NCBI GenBank assembly: GCA_036495715.1
Contig: DASXML010000056.1
Span: 124,001 to 188,000, forward strand
Length of the DNA: 64,000 bases
DNA from: Scandinavium sp036495715
GTDB taxonomy: Bacteria; Pseudomonadota; Gammaproteobacteria; Enterobacterales; Enterobacteriaceae
Reading direction: 5' to 3'
The position numbers were made by a program, and so were the translations under genes. Under the pieces are notes generated by a model. The model was not told where the DNA came from. It saw nothing but the letters and a program-made list of their open reading frames with translations, and ran no database searches. Position 1 is the first letter of the stretch; every line of letters starts with the position of its first letter. This document shows, piece by piece, positions 31,459 to 41,001 of the stretch.

Positions 31459-32532
31459 GTGGGACAGCGAATTCCGGTAACGCTTGGCAATATTGCGCCG
31501 CTTTCGGTAAAACCCTTTCGCCCAGGGCAGCTCGCGCTGGTGTGTGAAGGCGGTGGACAGCGCGGCATCTTCACGGCCGGAGTTCTGGACGAATTTATGC
31601 GCGCGCGCTTCAATCCCTTCGACCTCTTTTTAGGCACCTCCGCCGGGGCGCAAAACCTCTCCGCGTATGTGTGTAACCAGCCGGGCTACGCGCGAAAAGT
31701 CATTACGCGCTACACCACTTCTCGTGAATTCTTCGATCCGATGCGCTTCGTGCGTGGCGGAAATCTTATCGATCTCGACTGGCTGGTCGAAGCGACGGCG
31801 AGCAAAATGCCGCTGGCGATGGACGTGGCCGCGCGCCAGTTCGACGGGGGTAAAGCGTTTTACATGTGCGCCTCCAGAGCAGATGATTACTCTCCCGGCT
31901 ATTTCTCTCCGACGCGTGAAACCTGGATGGACCAAATCCGTGCCTCCAGCGCTATCCCCGGTTTTTATCGTCCCGGCGTCACGCTGGACGGCATCAATTG
32001 GCTGGACGGTGGCGTTAGCGATGCAATCCCGGTTCAGGAAGCGGTGAAGCGCGGCGGGAAAACGATTGTGGTGATCCGCACCGTACCGTCGCAGATGTAC
32101 TACACCCCGCAGTGGTTCAAGCGCATGGAACGCTGGCTCGGTGAAAGTAGCCTGCAACCGTTTGTGAATCTGGTTCAGCATCATGAGAAGACCTATCACG
32201 CCATTCAACAGTTCATTGATAAACCGCCGGGCAACGTGCGGATCCTGGAAATATTCCCGCCTAAGCCGCTGAAAAGTATGGCGCTCGGCAGTCGTCTTCC
32301 GGCATTGATGGAAGACTACAATATGGGCCGTCAATGCGGGCGTTACTTCCTTGCGACCATGGGTAAAATGCTGGCCGACCAGCCGCCGCTGCACCGCTTT
32401 CGCCCACGTGTGGCGACGCCTGCGCCGCTGGTGGTGCCGCCAGCTGCTGTTGCTAATGATGCCAATAACGCAACGCTCGTCGATGTGCCGCAGGCCAACG
32501 ATGCGAATTTCGATAACGAGGGCCTGGCGTGA
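31459..32532 (+). CDS. yjjU: Patatin-like phospholipase family protein YjjU
   Basis: A 357-aa protein, the length of E. coli YjjU. It has the patatin fold: oxyanion loop GGGQRG (31-36), nucleophile GTSAG (59-63, Ser61) and the dyad aspartate in DGG (183-185). A cytosolic serine hydrolase activity on lipids is expected, but the substrate is unknown. It starts with GTG at 31459. The stop overlaps yjjV by four bases. Confidence 0.93.
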   Translation: MGQRIPVTLGNIAPLSVKPFRPGQLALVCEGGGQRGIFTAGVLDEFMRARFNPFDLFLGTSAGAQNLSAYVCNQPGYARKVITRYTTSREFFDPMRFVRGGNLIDLDWLVEATASKMPLAMDVAARQFDGGKAFYMCASRADDYSPGYFSPTRETWMDQIRASSAIPGFYRPGVTLDGINWLDGGVSDAIPVQEAVKRGGKTIVVIRTVPSQMYYTPQWFKRMERWLGESSLQPFVNLVQHHEKTYHAIQQFIDKPPGNVRILEIFPPKPLKSMALGSRLPALMEDYNMGRQCGRYFLATMGKMLADQPPLHRFRPRVATPAPLVVPPAAVANDANNATLVDVPQANDANFDNEGLA

Positions 32533-33305
32533 GTTATCGCTTTACCGACACCCATTGTCATTTCGATTTTCCCCCGTTCGTTGATGACGTTGAGCACAGC
32601 CTGGCGCTGGCAGCGCAGGCGGGTGTGACGCGGATAATTATTCCGGCCACCGAAGCGTCACGTTTCGATAGCGTGCTGGCGCTGGCCGCAAAGCACACCC
32701 CGCTGTATGCCGCGCTCGGCCTGCATCCGATTGTCATTGAGAAGCACACCGATGAAAGTTTGGCTGCGCTCGCTGCCTTGCTGGCGCAAAAGCCGGAGAA
32801 GCTGGTGGCGGTGGGGGAGATTGGTCTCGATCTTTACCGCGACGATCCGCAATTCGACCGACAGCAGGCGCTATTGGATGAACAATTAACGCTCGCCAAA
32901 CGCTACGATCTGCCGGTGATCCTCCATTCGCGTCGCACCCATGACAAACTGGCGATGCATCTCAAACGGCATAATTTACCGCGTACCGGCGTGGTTCACG
33001 GTTTTGCCGGAAGTTTGCAACAGGCAGAGAGATTCATTCAGTTGGGTTATAAAATTGGCGTGGGCGGGACCCTCACTTATCCGCGGGCGAGCAAAACCCG
33101 CGACGTCATGGCGCGCTTACCTCTTAATTCACTACTTTTGGAAACTGATGCGCCTGATATGCCGCTGAATGGTTATCAGGGGCAACCCAATCGCCCTGAA
33201 CAGGCCGCGCGTGTTTTTGAATCCCTCTGCGAACTACGCTCCGAATCTCCTGCTGAAATTGCCAATACCCTGGCTGATAACACGCAAAAATTATTCGCAA
33301 TCTGA
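32529..33305 (+). CDS. yjjV: TatD-family metal-dependent hydrolase YjjV
   Basis: A 258-aa TIM-barrel hydrolase of the TatD family. Metal-binding motifs are DTHCHFDF near the N-terminus, GEIGLDLY, ILHSRRTHD and LLETDAP. Relatives are 3'-5' DNA or RNA exonucleases; the activity of YjjV itself is less certain. The start is GTG at 32529, overlapping the yjjU stop (GTGA). Confidence 0.92.
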   Translation: MSYRFTDTHCHFDFPPFVDDVEHSLALAAQAGVTRIIIPATEASRFDSVLALAAKHTPLYAALGLHPIVIEKHTDESLAALAALLAQKPEKLVAVGEIGLDLYRDDPQFDRQQALLDEQLTLAKRYDLPVILHSRRTHDKLAMHLKRHNLPRTGVVHGFAGSLQQAERFIQLGYKIGVGGTLTYPRASKTRDVMARLPLNSLLLETDAPDMPLNGYQGQPNRPEQAARVFESLCELRSESPAEIANTLADNTQKLFAI

Positions 33306-33373
33306 TAATTAGCCTTCTTTTAAGTGACGTAGATCTCATTATTAATTTTTCTTCTCATATTCTTGCGAGAAAT

Positions 33374-33415
33374 GTGTGACTGCGGGCAAGCAGGATAATC
33401 ACGGAACGTTATAAT
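33374..33415 (+). promoter_or_regulatory. Candidate CRP-dependent promoter of CNT transporter
   Basis: A perfect -10 TATAAT (33410-33415) has no matching -35 element. A CRP half-site TGTGA (33375-33379), with a weak second half, would be centred near -41, the class II activator position. CRP control fits nucleoside uptake genes but is inferred. Confidence 0.4.
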
Positions 33416-33476
33416 CGGCCCCTCGATTGAGATTTTCTTTTTTTAACCTTTTACGTTCAATACACAGGGACTCTGT

Positions 33477-34754
33477 ATGCAAATCCTCATGGGATTGATT
33501 GGTATGGTGGTGCTGCTTGCCATCGCCGTGCTGCTCTCCAGTAACCGTCGTGCCATTAATCTGCGTACCGTGCTTGGCGCGTGGATGATTCAGGTCGGCA
33601 TCGGTGCGTTGATCCTTTATGTCCCTGTCGGGCGTAAAGTGCTGTTGGCGATGTCCGAAGGTGTGGCTAACGTTATCGCTTACGGTAACGAAGGTATCGG
33701 CTTCCTGTTCGGCGGCCTGGTCTCCGACAAAATGTTTGAAGTCTTTGGCGGCGGCGGCTTTGTCTTTGCGCTGCGCGTTTTGCCGGTTATCGTCTTCTTC
33801 TCCTCGCTGATTGCCGTGCTTTATTATCTTGGCATCATGCAGTTCGTGATCCGCATTCTCGGCGGCGGCATGCGTGCGCTGCTGAAAACCTCCCGTACTG
33901 AATCGCTGTCGGCAACCGCCAATATTTTTGTTGGGCAGACAGAAGCGCCGTTAGTGGTTCGCCCGTATATCGCGACCATGACCCGCTCTGAGCTGTTCGC
34001 GGTGATGTGTGGCGGTCTGGCGTCGGTCGCGGGTTCCGTACTGGCGGGTTACGCGCAAATGGGCGTGCCGCTGGAATACCTGATTGCCGCATCGTTCATG
34101 GCTGCACCTGGCGGCTTGCTGTTCGCGAAAATCATGCTGCCGGAAACCGAAATACCAAACGATTCGCCTGATCTGGAAGCGCAAATGCCGGATGTTGATC
34201 GTCCGTCAAACGTGCTGGACGCAGCGGCATCGGGTGCGGCTTCTGGTATGCAACTGGCGTTGAACGTCGGCGCAATGCTGCTGGCTTTTGTGGCATTAAT
34301 CGCATTGCTGAACGGTATTCTCTCCGGGATTGGTGGCTGGTTTGATTATCCGCAGCTGTCGATGCAGCTGATCCTCGGCTGGGTATTTGCGCCACTGGCG
34401 TGGGTAATCGGTGTGCCGTGGGGCGAAGCGACGGTGGCGGGTTCGTTCATCGGGCAAAAGATTATCGTCAATGAATTCGTGGCTTACATTAACTTCGGCG
34501 AATACCTGAAGGACGATGCGATTGTCGCGGCAGCCGGTCTGCAGGTGATTTCAGACCACACCAAAGCGATTATTTCCTTTGCGCTGTGTGGCTTTGCTAA
34601 CCTGTCGTCGATCGCCATTCTGATTGGTGGTTTAGGCAGCATGGCACCAAGCCGTCGCCACGATATCGCCCAGCTCGGCCTGAAAGCAGTTGCTGCTGGC
34701 ACGCTCTCGAACCTGATGAGTGCGACCATCGCCGGGGTATTCCTCTCGTTATAA
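33477..34754 (+). CDS. NupC/CNT-family nucleoside transporter
   Basis: A 425-aa concentrative nucleoside transporter. Family parts are the N-terminal gating region, GNEGIGFLFGGL, the nucleoside-binding GQTEAPLVVRPY (TM4), and the C-terminal ALCGFANLSSIAILIGGLGSMAPSRR. It imports nucleosides by ion symport. It lies 2.6 kb from deoCABD, which breaks down its likely cargo; E. coli K-12 has no transporter at this position. It is longer than NupC (400 aa), with an acidic insert (ETEIPNDSPDLEAQMPDVD) in the middle. It is convergent with yjjW (6-bp stop overlap). Confidence 0.9.
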   Translation: MQILMGLIGMVVLLAIAVLLSSNRRAINLRTVLGAWMIQVGIGALILYVPVGRKVLLAMSEGVANVIAYGNEGIGFLFGGLVSDKMFEVFGGGGFVFALRVLPVIVFFSSLIAVLYYLGIMQFVIRILGGGMRALLKTSRTESLSATANIFVGQTEAPLVVRPYIATMTRSELFAVMCGGLASVAGSVLAGYAQMGVPLEYLIAASFMAAPGGLLFAKIMLPETEIPNDSPDLEAQMPDVDRPSNVLDAAASGAASGMQLALNVGAMLLAFVALIALLNGILSGIGGWFDYPQLSMQLILGWVFAPLAWVIGVPWGEATVAGSFIGQKIIVNEFVAYINFGEYLKDDAIVAAAGLQVISDHTKAIISFALCGFANLSSIAILIGGLGSMAPSRRHDIAQLGLKAVAAGTLSNLMSATIAGVFLSL

Positions 34755-35612
34755 GTAGAGTGCCGGGAGAATAATATTTGTTATTCCCCGGCGATTCAGC
34801 GCCTGTGCCAGCGGTTCAACATCCTCTGCGCAGGCGCTGCGCCATTGCTGCGCTTCGCCATACACGCCGTGAGCATGGAAGGCGTTCAGCCTCAGCGGGA
34901 CTTCTCCCAACGAATGAATAAATTCGCTCAACGACTCAATGTGGTCTGAATAATCCGTTCGTTCCGGGATAACCAACAGACGCAGTTCTGCCAGCATCTG
35001 ATTTTCTGCCAACCACAGAATACTCTTTTTGATCCGTTCGTTGCCGCGTCCGGTTAACGCCAGATGCACATCGGTATTCCACGCTTTTAAATCCACCATC
35101 ACGCCATCGCAGTCCGGCCGTAATTTTGCCCAACCGCTCAGACCTAATTCGCCGTTGCTGTCGACCAGACAGCTGAGATGCGCGAGCGCGGGTGTGGCTT
35201 TGAGTCGTGCAAACAGTTCGCAAATAAACGGCAGTTGAGTCGTTGCTTCGCCGCCGCTGATTGTTATTCCTTCGATAAACGGCGCGGCGCGAGAGACCTG
35301 TTTTAACACGTCATCTACCGACAGCGTGCGCGCCATCGGCGTGGTCTGTTGCGGGCAGGCTTTTAAGCAAGTGTCGCATTGCTGACAGTTCGTTTCCCGC
35401 CAGACGACCTGTCCGTCCTGAATAGACAGTGCGTCGTGTGGGCAGGGTACTACGCATTCGCCGCACTGGTTGCAGTGGCCCATCGTCCACGGGTTATGGC
35501 AGTTTTTACAGCGCAAATTGCAGCCCTGTAAAAACAGCGTCAGACGGCTGCCAGGGCCGTCGACGCAGGAGAACGGAATGATGTTACTGACTAAAGCGCA
35601 TCTGCTGCTCAT
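34749..35612 (-). CDS. yjjW: Glycyl-radical enzyme activase YjjW (radical SAM)
   Basis: A 287-aa radical SAM activase, the length of E. coli YjjW. The SAM cluster motif is CNLRCKNC (Cx3Cx2C), followed by two ferredoxin-like clusters (CNQCGECVVPCP and CQQCDTCLKACP). GGEATTQ contributes to SAM binding. It presumably generates a glycyl radical on YjjI. ATG 35612 lies inside yjjI (29-nt overlap), giving translational coupling; an open frame extends to 35705 without homology. Confidence 0.9.
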   Translation of the reverse strand: MSSRCALVSNIIPFSCVDGPGSRLTLFLQGCNLRCKNCHNPWTMGHCNQCGECVVPCPHDALSIQDGQVVWRETNCQQCDTCLKACPQQTTPMARTLSVDDVLKQVSRAAPFIEGITISGGEATTQLPFICELFARLKATPALAHLSCLVDSNGELGLSGWAKLRPDCDGVMVDLKAWNTDVHLALTGRGNERIKKSILWLAENQMLAELRLLVIPERTDYSDHIESLSEFIHSLGEVPLRLNAFHAHGVYGEAQQWRSACAEDVEPLAQALNRRGITNIILPALYL

Positions 35613-37122
35613 GGCTGACAACTCTCGGCTGACGTTCCAGAATGCGGGTGTTGCGGGCGGCTTCTTCGCCAAGCCACGTAGTGTTGATGCGTGAACCTTC
35701 TTCACGGAACGTTTTCAAATCGGATAACCGCACCATGTACCCGGTCACGCGCACCAGATCGTTGCCGCTGACGTTGGCCGAAAACTCGCGCATACCGGCG
35801 TTAAACGCGCCGAGGCACAGCTGCATCACCGCCTGTGGGTTGCGCTTGATGGTTTCATCCAGCGTCAGAATGTCGCTGATCCCGGCGTGATAGTAAGCAT
35901 GATGCGGGGCGACGGTCAGCAGATGACTCACCGGATCGGGTTCGCTGCCGTAAGGAATGCGCGCACCAGGCGTCGTGCCGCTGTCGGAGCTGATTCCTGA
36001 CTGCGCGTGCAGCAACGCACGCTGATTCCAGCCGTATTTCACCGGTGTATTTTCGACGAATGTTGCCAACTGTTCGCTGATGCGCCAGCCAAGTTTGTTT
36101 GCCTCTTCATCCTGACCATAACGCGCCGCGCTACCTGCTTTTTCACACAGTACGTTCACCGCTTCCGCAAGCGCGTAAATGCCGAACATCGGCGCAAAGC
36201 GCTGTGGGTCAATCAACTGTTCTGCCACCAGGAAGCTATTCTCAAAGAAGTGGGATTGCTGATAGAGGAAAGCGCTGCGGGCATCGATGATGTCGATTTG
36301 CTGCTGGCAATACTGCGGCAGCACGCGGCTGAGAAAATCGTCCGTTGATTCACTGCGCAGCGCGATTTCTTTCAGATTCAGGCGCACCAGCGTGCTGCCC
36401 CCGCCCGCCAGCGGCAGCGAGTTGTAACAGCTGACCACGCCATACAGGCCTTTTGTGAAAATTTTATCATTTGCCGGGCCGTTGGCAATGTGGGGTTTGC
36501 TGCATGCACAAATGTTTTTGCTGACTTCCAGCAGTAAAGCGTCTGGGGTGATTTCCGGGTCATAGATAAAGGTCAGATTCGGTGCGACCTGCTTTAATTC
36601 AGCATCTGCGCGTAAAATTGCGCGGGTGATTGGCGTGTCTTCCGGGCCAATGTTCACATGCGTAAAGGCGTCAGGCAGGGTTCTGTCGAGATAGCGCCAG
36701 AAACGTTTTAGTCGAATATCGATTTCGTCTTGTGTTAGAATTTTAACATAAGGCGACAGGATTTTATCCAGATGTCCCAGGTAAACCGGCATTGAGGTCA
36801 CAGAAGGCACATGGTGATAGAGAATGGTAAGCAGCGAAAGTGCGTCATCCAGATCTGTCGCGCCTTCCAGCTCCAGCCATTGTGAACCGTTCGCCAAAAA
36901 GCGCGCGTAATCGGGCAAAACGTAACGTGGTTTGAAGGGCGCATGGCCTTCAAACATGTCGCAAATTACGCCGTCATCCAGTGCCGCTTGGGCATCCGTT
37001 GACAGTGCCGGATAGGGCAACGCGTTTTCCGCTTCGAGCGCCAGGAAGTGGCGTTTTTGCTCAGGGCTTAACGTTTTGCTTGTCACAATATTCTGGCAAC
37101 GTTGCTCGAAAGAGTCAGACAT
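35584..37122 (-). CDS. yjjI: Glycyl-radical-enzyme-like protein YjjI (DUF3029)
   Basis: A 512-aa protein (E. coli YjjI 516 aa) of DUF3029, distantly related to pyruvate formate-lyase enzymes. The C-terminal NDLVRVTGYMVRLSD resembles the glycyl-radical loop RVxGY, with a conserved Gly. HAQSGISSDSGTTPGARIPYG and SLPLAGGGSTLVRLNL are other conserved blocks. Its reaction is not established. It is transcribed divergently from deoC and cotranscribed with its activase yjjW. Confidence 0.9.
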   Translation of the reverse strand: MSDSFEQRCQNIVTSKTLSPEQKRHFLALEAENALPYPALSTDAQAALDDGVICDMFEGHAPFKPRYVLPDYARFLANGSQWLELEGATDLDDALSLLTILYHHVPSVTSMPVYLGHLDKILSPYVKILTQDEIDIRLKRFWRYLDRTLPDAFTHVNIGPEDTPITRAILRADAELKQVAPNLTFIYDPEITPDALLLEVSKNICACSKPHIANGPANDKIFTKGLYGVVSCYNSLPLAGGGSTLVRLNLKEIALRSESTDDFLSRVLPQYCQQQIDIIDARSAFLYQQSHFFENSFLVAEQLIDPQRFAPMFGIYALAEAVNVLCEKAGSAARYGQDEEANKLGWRISEQLATFVENTPVKYGWNQRALLHAQSGISSDSGTTPGARIPYGSEPDPVSHLLTVAPHHAYYHAGISDILTLDETIKRNPQAVMQLCLGAFNAGMREFSANVSGNDLVRVTGYMVRLSDLKTFREEGSRINTTWLGEEAARNTRILERQPRVVSHEQQMRFSQ

Positions 37123-37224
37123 AGAAGTTCCTCAGACGCGTGGGCGATGAGGGCATTGTAGAGAAATGCAACAGCGGGGCTTTTGATCCACATTCCCCCG
37201 TTAGCGCTTAAAAGAGTGATTAAC

Positions 37225-37310
37225 CTCTCATTGCAGTGATGCAAATTTGCATACGTGTTTCATTAACTGTGATGAGGATCGAAGTGAAACGCTGGGTCGG
37301 TGTTAAAATA
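37225..37310 (+). promoter_or_regulatory. deoP2-type promoter with CRP/CytR sites
   Basis: The region is similar to E. coli deoP2. It has GCAGTGATGCAAATTTGC (37234-37251) in the upstream CRP/CytR region, TGTGATGAGGATCGAAG starting at 37268 for the promoter-proximal CRP site, and a -10 TTAAAAT at 37303. CRP activation and CytR repression relieved by cytidine are known for deoP2. Confidence 0.7.
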
Positions 37311-37351
37311 GTCACAGACCCGCAAGGTAAAAATTAAACTCCGGAGATAAC

Positions 37352-38131
37352 ATGACCGATTTAACAGCAAGCAGCCTGCGCGCGTTAAAACTGATGGACC
37401 TGACCACCCTGAACGATGATGACACCGATGCGAAAGTGGTCGCCCTGTGCCATCAGGCGAAAACCCCGGTGGGCAATACCGCCGCTATCTGCATTTATCC
37501 GCGCTTCATCCCTATCGCGCGTAAGACCCTGAATGCTCAAGGGACACCGGATGTACGTATCGCCACGGTGACTAACTTCCCGCACGGTAACGACGACATT
37601 GACATCGCGCTGGCAGAAACCCGCGCGGCTATCGCTTACGGCGCAGACGAGGTTGACGTGGTCTTCCCGTACCGCGCGCTGATCGCCGGTAACGAGCAGA
37701 TTGGTTTCGATTTGGTGAAAGCGTGTAAAGATGCCTGTGCAGCAGCGAACGTACTGCTGAAAGTGATCATCGAAACCGGCGAGCTGAAAGAAGAAGCGCT
37801 TATCCGTAAAGCCTCTGAAATCGCTATCAAAGCGGGCGCTGACTTTATCAAAACCTCGACCGGCAAAGTGCCAGTGAACGCCACGCCAGAAAGCGCGCGT
37901 ATCATGATGGAAGTTATCCGTGATATGGGCGTAGAAAAAACCGTTGGCTTCAAACCGGCTGGCGGCGTACGTAGCGCAGAAGATGCGCAGGCCTTCCTGG
38001 CGATTGCCGATAACCTGTTCGGTGCGGATTGGGCCGATGCCCGTCACTACCGCTTTGGTGCTTCCAGCCTGCTCGCGAGCCTGCTGAAAGCGCTGGGTCA
38101 TGGTGATGGCAAGAGCGGCAGCAGCTACTAA
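37352..38131 (+). CDS. deoC: Deoxyribose-phosphate aldolase DeoC
   Basis: A 259-aa class I aldolase, equal in length to E. coli DeoC. It splits 2-deoxyribose 5-phosphate into glyceraldehyde 3-phosphate and acetaldehyde. The Schiff-base lysine is in DFIKTSTGK and the proton-relay lysine in GFKPAGGVR. It is the first gene of the deo operon, with CGGAG before the start. Confidence 0.97.
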   Translation: MTDLTASSLRALKLMDLTTLNDDDTDAKVVALCHQAKTPVGNTAAICIYPRFIPIARKTLNAQGTPDVRIATVTNFPHGNDDIDIALAETRAAIAYGADEVDVVFPYRALIAGNEQIGFDLVKACKDACAAANVLLKVIIETGELKEEALIRKASEIAIKAGADFIKTSTGKVPVNATPESARIMMEVIRDMGVEKTVGFKPAGGVRSAEDAQAFLAIADNLFGADWADARHYRFGASSLLASLLKALGHGDGKSGSSY

Positions 38132-38137
38132 TTACTC

Positions 38138-38256
38138 GTCATACTTCAAGCTGTAGGTGCGTTGGCTGCACTCACTCACCCCAGTCACTTACTTTATGTA
38201 AGCTCCTGGGGATGAGTTCACTTGCCGCCTGCCTGCAACTCGAATTATTTAGAGTC
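38138..38256. repeat. ERIC-type intergenic repeat 2
   Basis: A near-canonical ERIC/IRU element with the conserved core CTCACCCCAGTCACTTACTT...ATGTAAGCTCCTGGGGAT. Outer arms are CATACTTCAAGCTGTAGGTGCG and GCCTGCCTGCAACTCGAATTAT. It lies inside the deo operon between deoC and deoA and would fold in the transcript. Confidence 0.9.
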
Positions 38257-38311
38257 ATCTTTTTTGAGGCGGTTTTTTCGCCAGTTTTGACCGGATTCCT
38301 CGGGGGTTACC

Positions 38312-39634
38312 GTGTTTCTCGCACAAGAAATTATTCGTAAAAAACGCGATGGTCACGCATTGAGTGATGAAGAGATCCGTTTCTTCGTCAACGGCATTCG
38401 TGATAACACCGTGTCAGAAGGGCAGATTGCCGCGCTGGCGATGACCATTTTCTTCCACGATATGTCGATGCCGGAGCGTGTTTCGCTGACCATGGCGATG
38501 CGGGATTCCGGAACCGTGCTTGACTGGAAGAGCCTGAATTTAAACGGCCCAATCGTCGATAAACACTCCACCGGCGGCGTGGGTGACGTGACGTCGCTGA
38601 TGCTCGGCCCAATGGTGGCGGCGTGTGGCGGCTACATTCCAATGATCTCCGGACGCGGTCTGGGTCACACGGGCGGTACGCTCGACAAACTGGAAGCAAT
38701 CCCTGGTTTTGATATCTTCCCGGACGACAACCGCTTCCGCGAAATCATTAAAGACGTTGGTGTGGCGATCATCGGGCAGACCAGCTCGCTAGCGCCTGCG
38801 GACAAACGTTTTTACGCGACCCGCGACATTACCGCGACGGTCGATTCTATACCGTTGATCACCGCGTCTATTCTGGCGAAAAAACTGGCCGAAGGGCTGG
38901 ATGCGCTGGTGATGGACGTGAAAGTCGGCAGCGGCGCGTTTATGCCGACCTATGAACTTTCTGAAGCGTTGGCCGAAGCGATCGTTGGCGTTTCCAACGG
39001 CGCTGGCGTGCGTACCACTGCGCTGTTAACTGACATGAACCAGGTACTGGCATCCAGCGCAGGTAATGCGGTTGAAGTGCGCGAAGCCGTGCAGTTCCTG
39101 ACCGGTGAATACCGTAATCCACGTCTGTTCGATGTGACCATGGCGCTGTGCGTGGAAATGCTGATTTCTGGCCGTCTGGCAAAAGACGACGCCGAAGCGC
39201 GTGCGAAATTGCAGGCGGTGCTGGACAACGGCAAAGCGGCGGAAATCTTTGGTCGTATGGTAGCGGCGCAGAAAGGCCCGACCGATTTCGTTGAAAATTA
39301 CGCGAAATACCTGCCGACCGCGATGCTGAGTAAAGCGGTCTACGCCGATACCGAAGGTTTTGTCTCGGCGATGGACACCCGCGCGCTGGGCATGGCGGTG
39401 GTCGCAATGGGCGGCGGTCGTCGTCAGGCGTCTGACGCACTGGATTACAGCGTCGGCTTTACCGACATGACCCGTCTGGGCGACAGCGTTGACGGTCAGC
39501 GTCCGCTGGCGGTCATCCACGCCAAAGACGAAGCCAGCTGGCAAGAAGCGGCGAAAGCGGTGAAAGCGGCAATTAAACTGGACGCTGTTGCCCCGAAAGA
39601 AACCCCAACGGTCTATCGTCGAATCACGCAATAG
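38312..39634 (+). CDS. deoA: Thymidine phosphorylase DeoA
   Basis: A 440-aa enzyme of the pyrimidine nucleoside phosphorylase family, the length of E. coli DeoA. It converts thymidine and phosphate to thymine and deoxyribose 1-phosphate. The phosphate-binding KHSTGGVGD and the family signature SGRGLGHTGGTLDKLE are present. The start is GTG at 38312, as the family N-terminus MFLAQEIIRKKRDG requires. Confidence 0.97.
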   Translation: MFLAQEIIRKKRDGHALSDEEIRFFVNGIRDNTVSEGQIAALAMTIFFHDMSMPERVSLTMAMRDSGTVLDWKSLNLNGPIVDKHSTGGVGDVTSLMLGPMVAACGGYIPMISGRGLGHTGGTLDKLEAIPGFDIFPDDNRFREIIKDVGVAIIGQTSSLAPADKRFYATRDITATVDSIPLITASILAKKLAEGLDALVMDVKVGSGAFMPTYELSEALAEAIVGVSNGAGVRTTALLTDMNQVLASSAGNAVEVREAVQFLTGEYRNPRLFDVTMALCVEMLISGRLAKDDAEARAKLQAVLDNGKAAEIFGRMVAAQKGPTDFVENYAKYLPTAMLSKAVYADTEGFVSAMDTRALGMAVVAMGGGRRQASDALDYSVGFTDMTRLGDSVDGQRPLAVIHAKDEASWQEAAKAVKAAIKLDAVAPKETPTVYRRITQ

Positions 39635-39685
39635 CGGTATACTGATCTGATCGCATTTTTGCAGCGCAAAACGTACGGAGAAAAT

Positions 39686-40909
39686 ATGAAACGTGCATTT
39701 ATTATGGTGCTGGACTCCTTTGGTATCGGTGCTACTGAAGACGCAGAGCGTTTCGGCGATGTCGGTGCCGATACAATGGGCCATATCGCAGAGGCCTGCG
39801 CAAAAGGTGAAGCAGACAAAGGCCGTAAAGGCCCGCTGACGTTGCCAAACCTGACCCGTCTGGGCCTGGTGAAAGCTCACGAAGGTTCGACCGGCAAAGT
39901 CGCCGCAGGTATGGACGCTAATGCTGAAGTGACGGGCGCTTACGCCTGGGCTCATGAACTCTCTTCCGGCAAAGATACCCCGTCGGGCCACTGGGAAATC
40001 GCCGGTGTGCCTGTGCTGTTCGACTGGGGCTACTTCCCGGAACACCACAACAGCTTCCCACAAGAGTTGCTCGACAAACTGGTGAGGCGCGCCAATCTGC
40101 CGGGCTATCTCGGTAACTGCCACTCATCGGGCACCGTGATTCTGGACGAGTTGGGCGAAGAGCACATGAAAACCGGCAAGCCGATTTTCTACACCTCCGC
40201 GGATTCCGTGTTCCAGATTGCTTGCCACGAAGAAACGTACGGTCTCGACAAGCTGTATGAGCTGTGTGAAATCGCACGCGAAGAGCTGACCGAAGGCGGC
40301 TACAACATTGGCCGCGTGATTGCGCGCCCATTCGTTGGCGACAAAGCGGGTCACTTCGAGCGTACCGGTAACCGTCACGATCTGGCCGTTGAACCGCCAG
40401 CGCCAACCGTGTTGCAGAAACTGGTTGAAGAGAAAAACGGCCATGTGGTTTCTGTCGGTAAAATTGCAGACATTTACGCCAACTGCGGCATCACCAAAAA
40501 AGTGAAAGCAACAGGTCTGGATGCGCTGTTCGACGCGACCATCAAAGAGATGAAAGAAGCGGGTGATAACACCATCGTGTTTACCAACTTCGTTGATTTC
40601 GATTCCTCCTGGGGCCACCGTCGCGACGTCGCCGGTTATGCTGCCGGTCTGGAGCTGTTTGACCGCCGTCTGCCGGAACTGCTGGCGCTGCTGGACGAAG
40701 ATGACATTATTATCCTGACTGCTGACCACGGTTGTGACCCAACCTGGACCGGAACTGACCACACCCGTGAACACATTCCGGTGCTGGTGTACGGCCCGAA
40801 AGTGAAAGCAGGTTCTCTGGGCCACCGCGAAACCTTCGCGGATATCGGCCAGACGCTGGCATCGTACTTTGGTACGTCGGCGATGGACTACGGCAAAAAC
40901 ATGCTGTGA
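39686..40909 (+). CDS. deoB: Phosphopentomutase DeoB
   Basis: A 407-aa manganese enzyme of the alkaline-phosphatase superfamily, the length of E. coli DeoB. It interconverts deoxyribose 1-phosphate and 5-phosphate, linking DeoA/DeoD to DeoC. Metal-site motifs are IMVLDSFGIGATEDA and LTADHGCDPTWTGTDHTRE. ATG 39686 follows CGGAG. The upstream in-frame start at 39659 is not used by the family. Confidence 0.97.
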   Translation: MKRAFIMVLDSFGIGATEDAERFGDVGADTMGHIAEACAKGEADKGRKGPLTLPNLTRLGLVKAHEGSTGKVAAGMDANAEVTGAYAWAHELSSGKDTPSGHWEIAGVPVLFDWGYFPEHHNSFPQELLDKLVRRANLPGYLGNCHSSGTVILDELGEEHMKTGKPIFYTSADSVFQIACHEETYGLDKLYELCEIAREELTEGGYNIGRVIARPFVGDKAGHFERTGNRHDLAVEPPAPTVLQKLVEEKNGHVVSVGKIADIYANCGITKKVKATGLDALFDATIKEMKEAGDNTIVFTNFVDFDSSWGHRRDVAGYAAGLELFDRRLPELLALLDEDDIIILTADHGCDPTWTGTDHTREHIPVLVYGPKVKAGSLGHRETFADIGQTLASYFGTSAMDYGKNML

Positions 40910-40914
40910 TGGGA

Positions 40915-40976
40915 TTGCCCGGCGGCGCTGCGCTTGCCGGGCCTACGGTTACGTAGACCGGGTTGATAACCCGGCG
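40915..40976. repeat. REP/BIME-like element between deoB and deoD
   Basis: Two consecutive hairpins: GCCCGGC/GCCGGGC (40917-40942) and CCGGGTT-gat-AACCCGG (40958-40974). They have the composition of REP elements and lie just before the deoD ribosome site, where they may adjust operon mRNA stability. Confidence 0.8.
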
Positions 40977-41001
40977 ACACAAACATAAAAAGGAAATCTT
41001 G

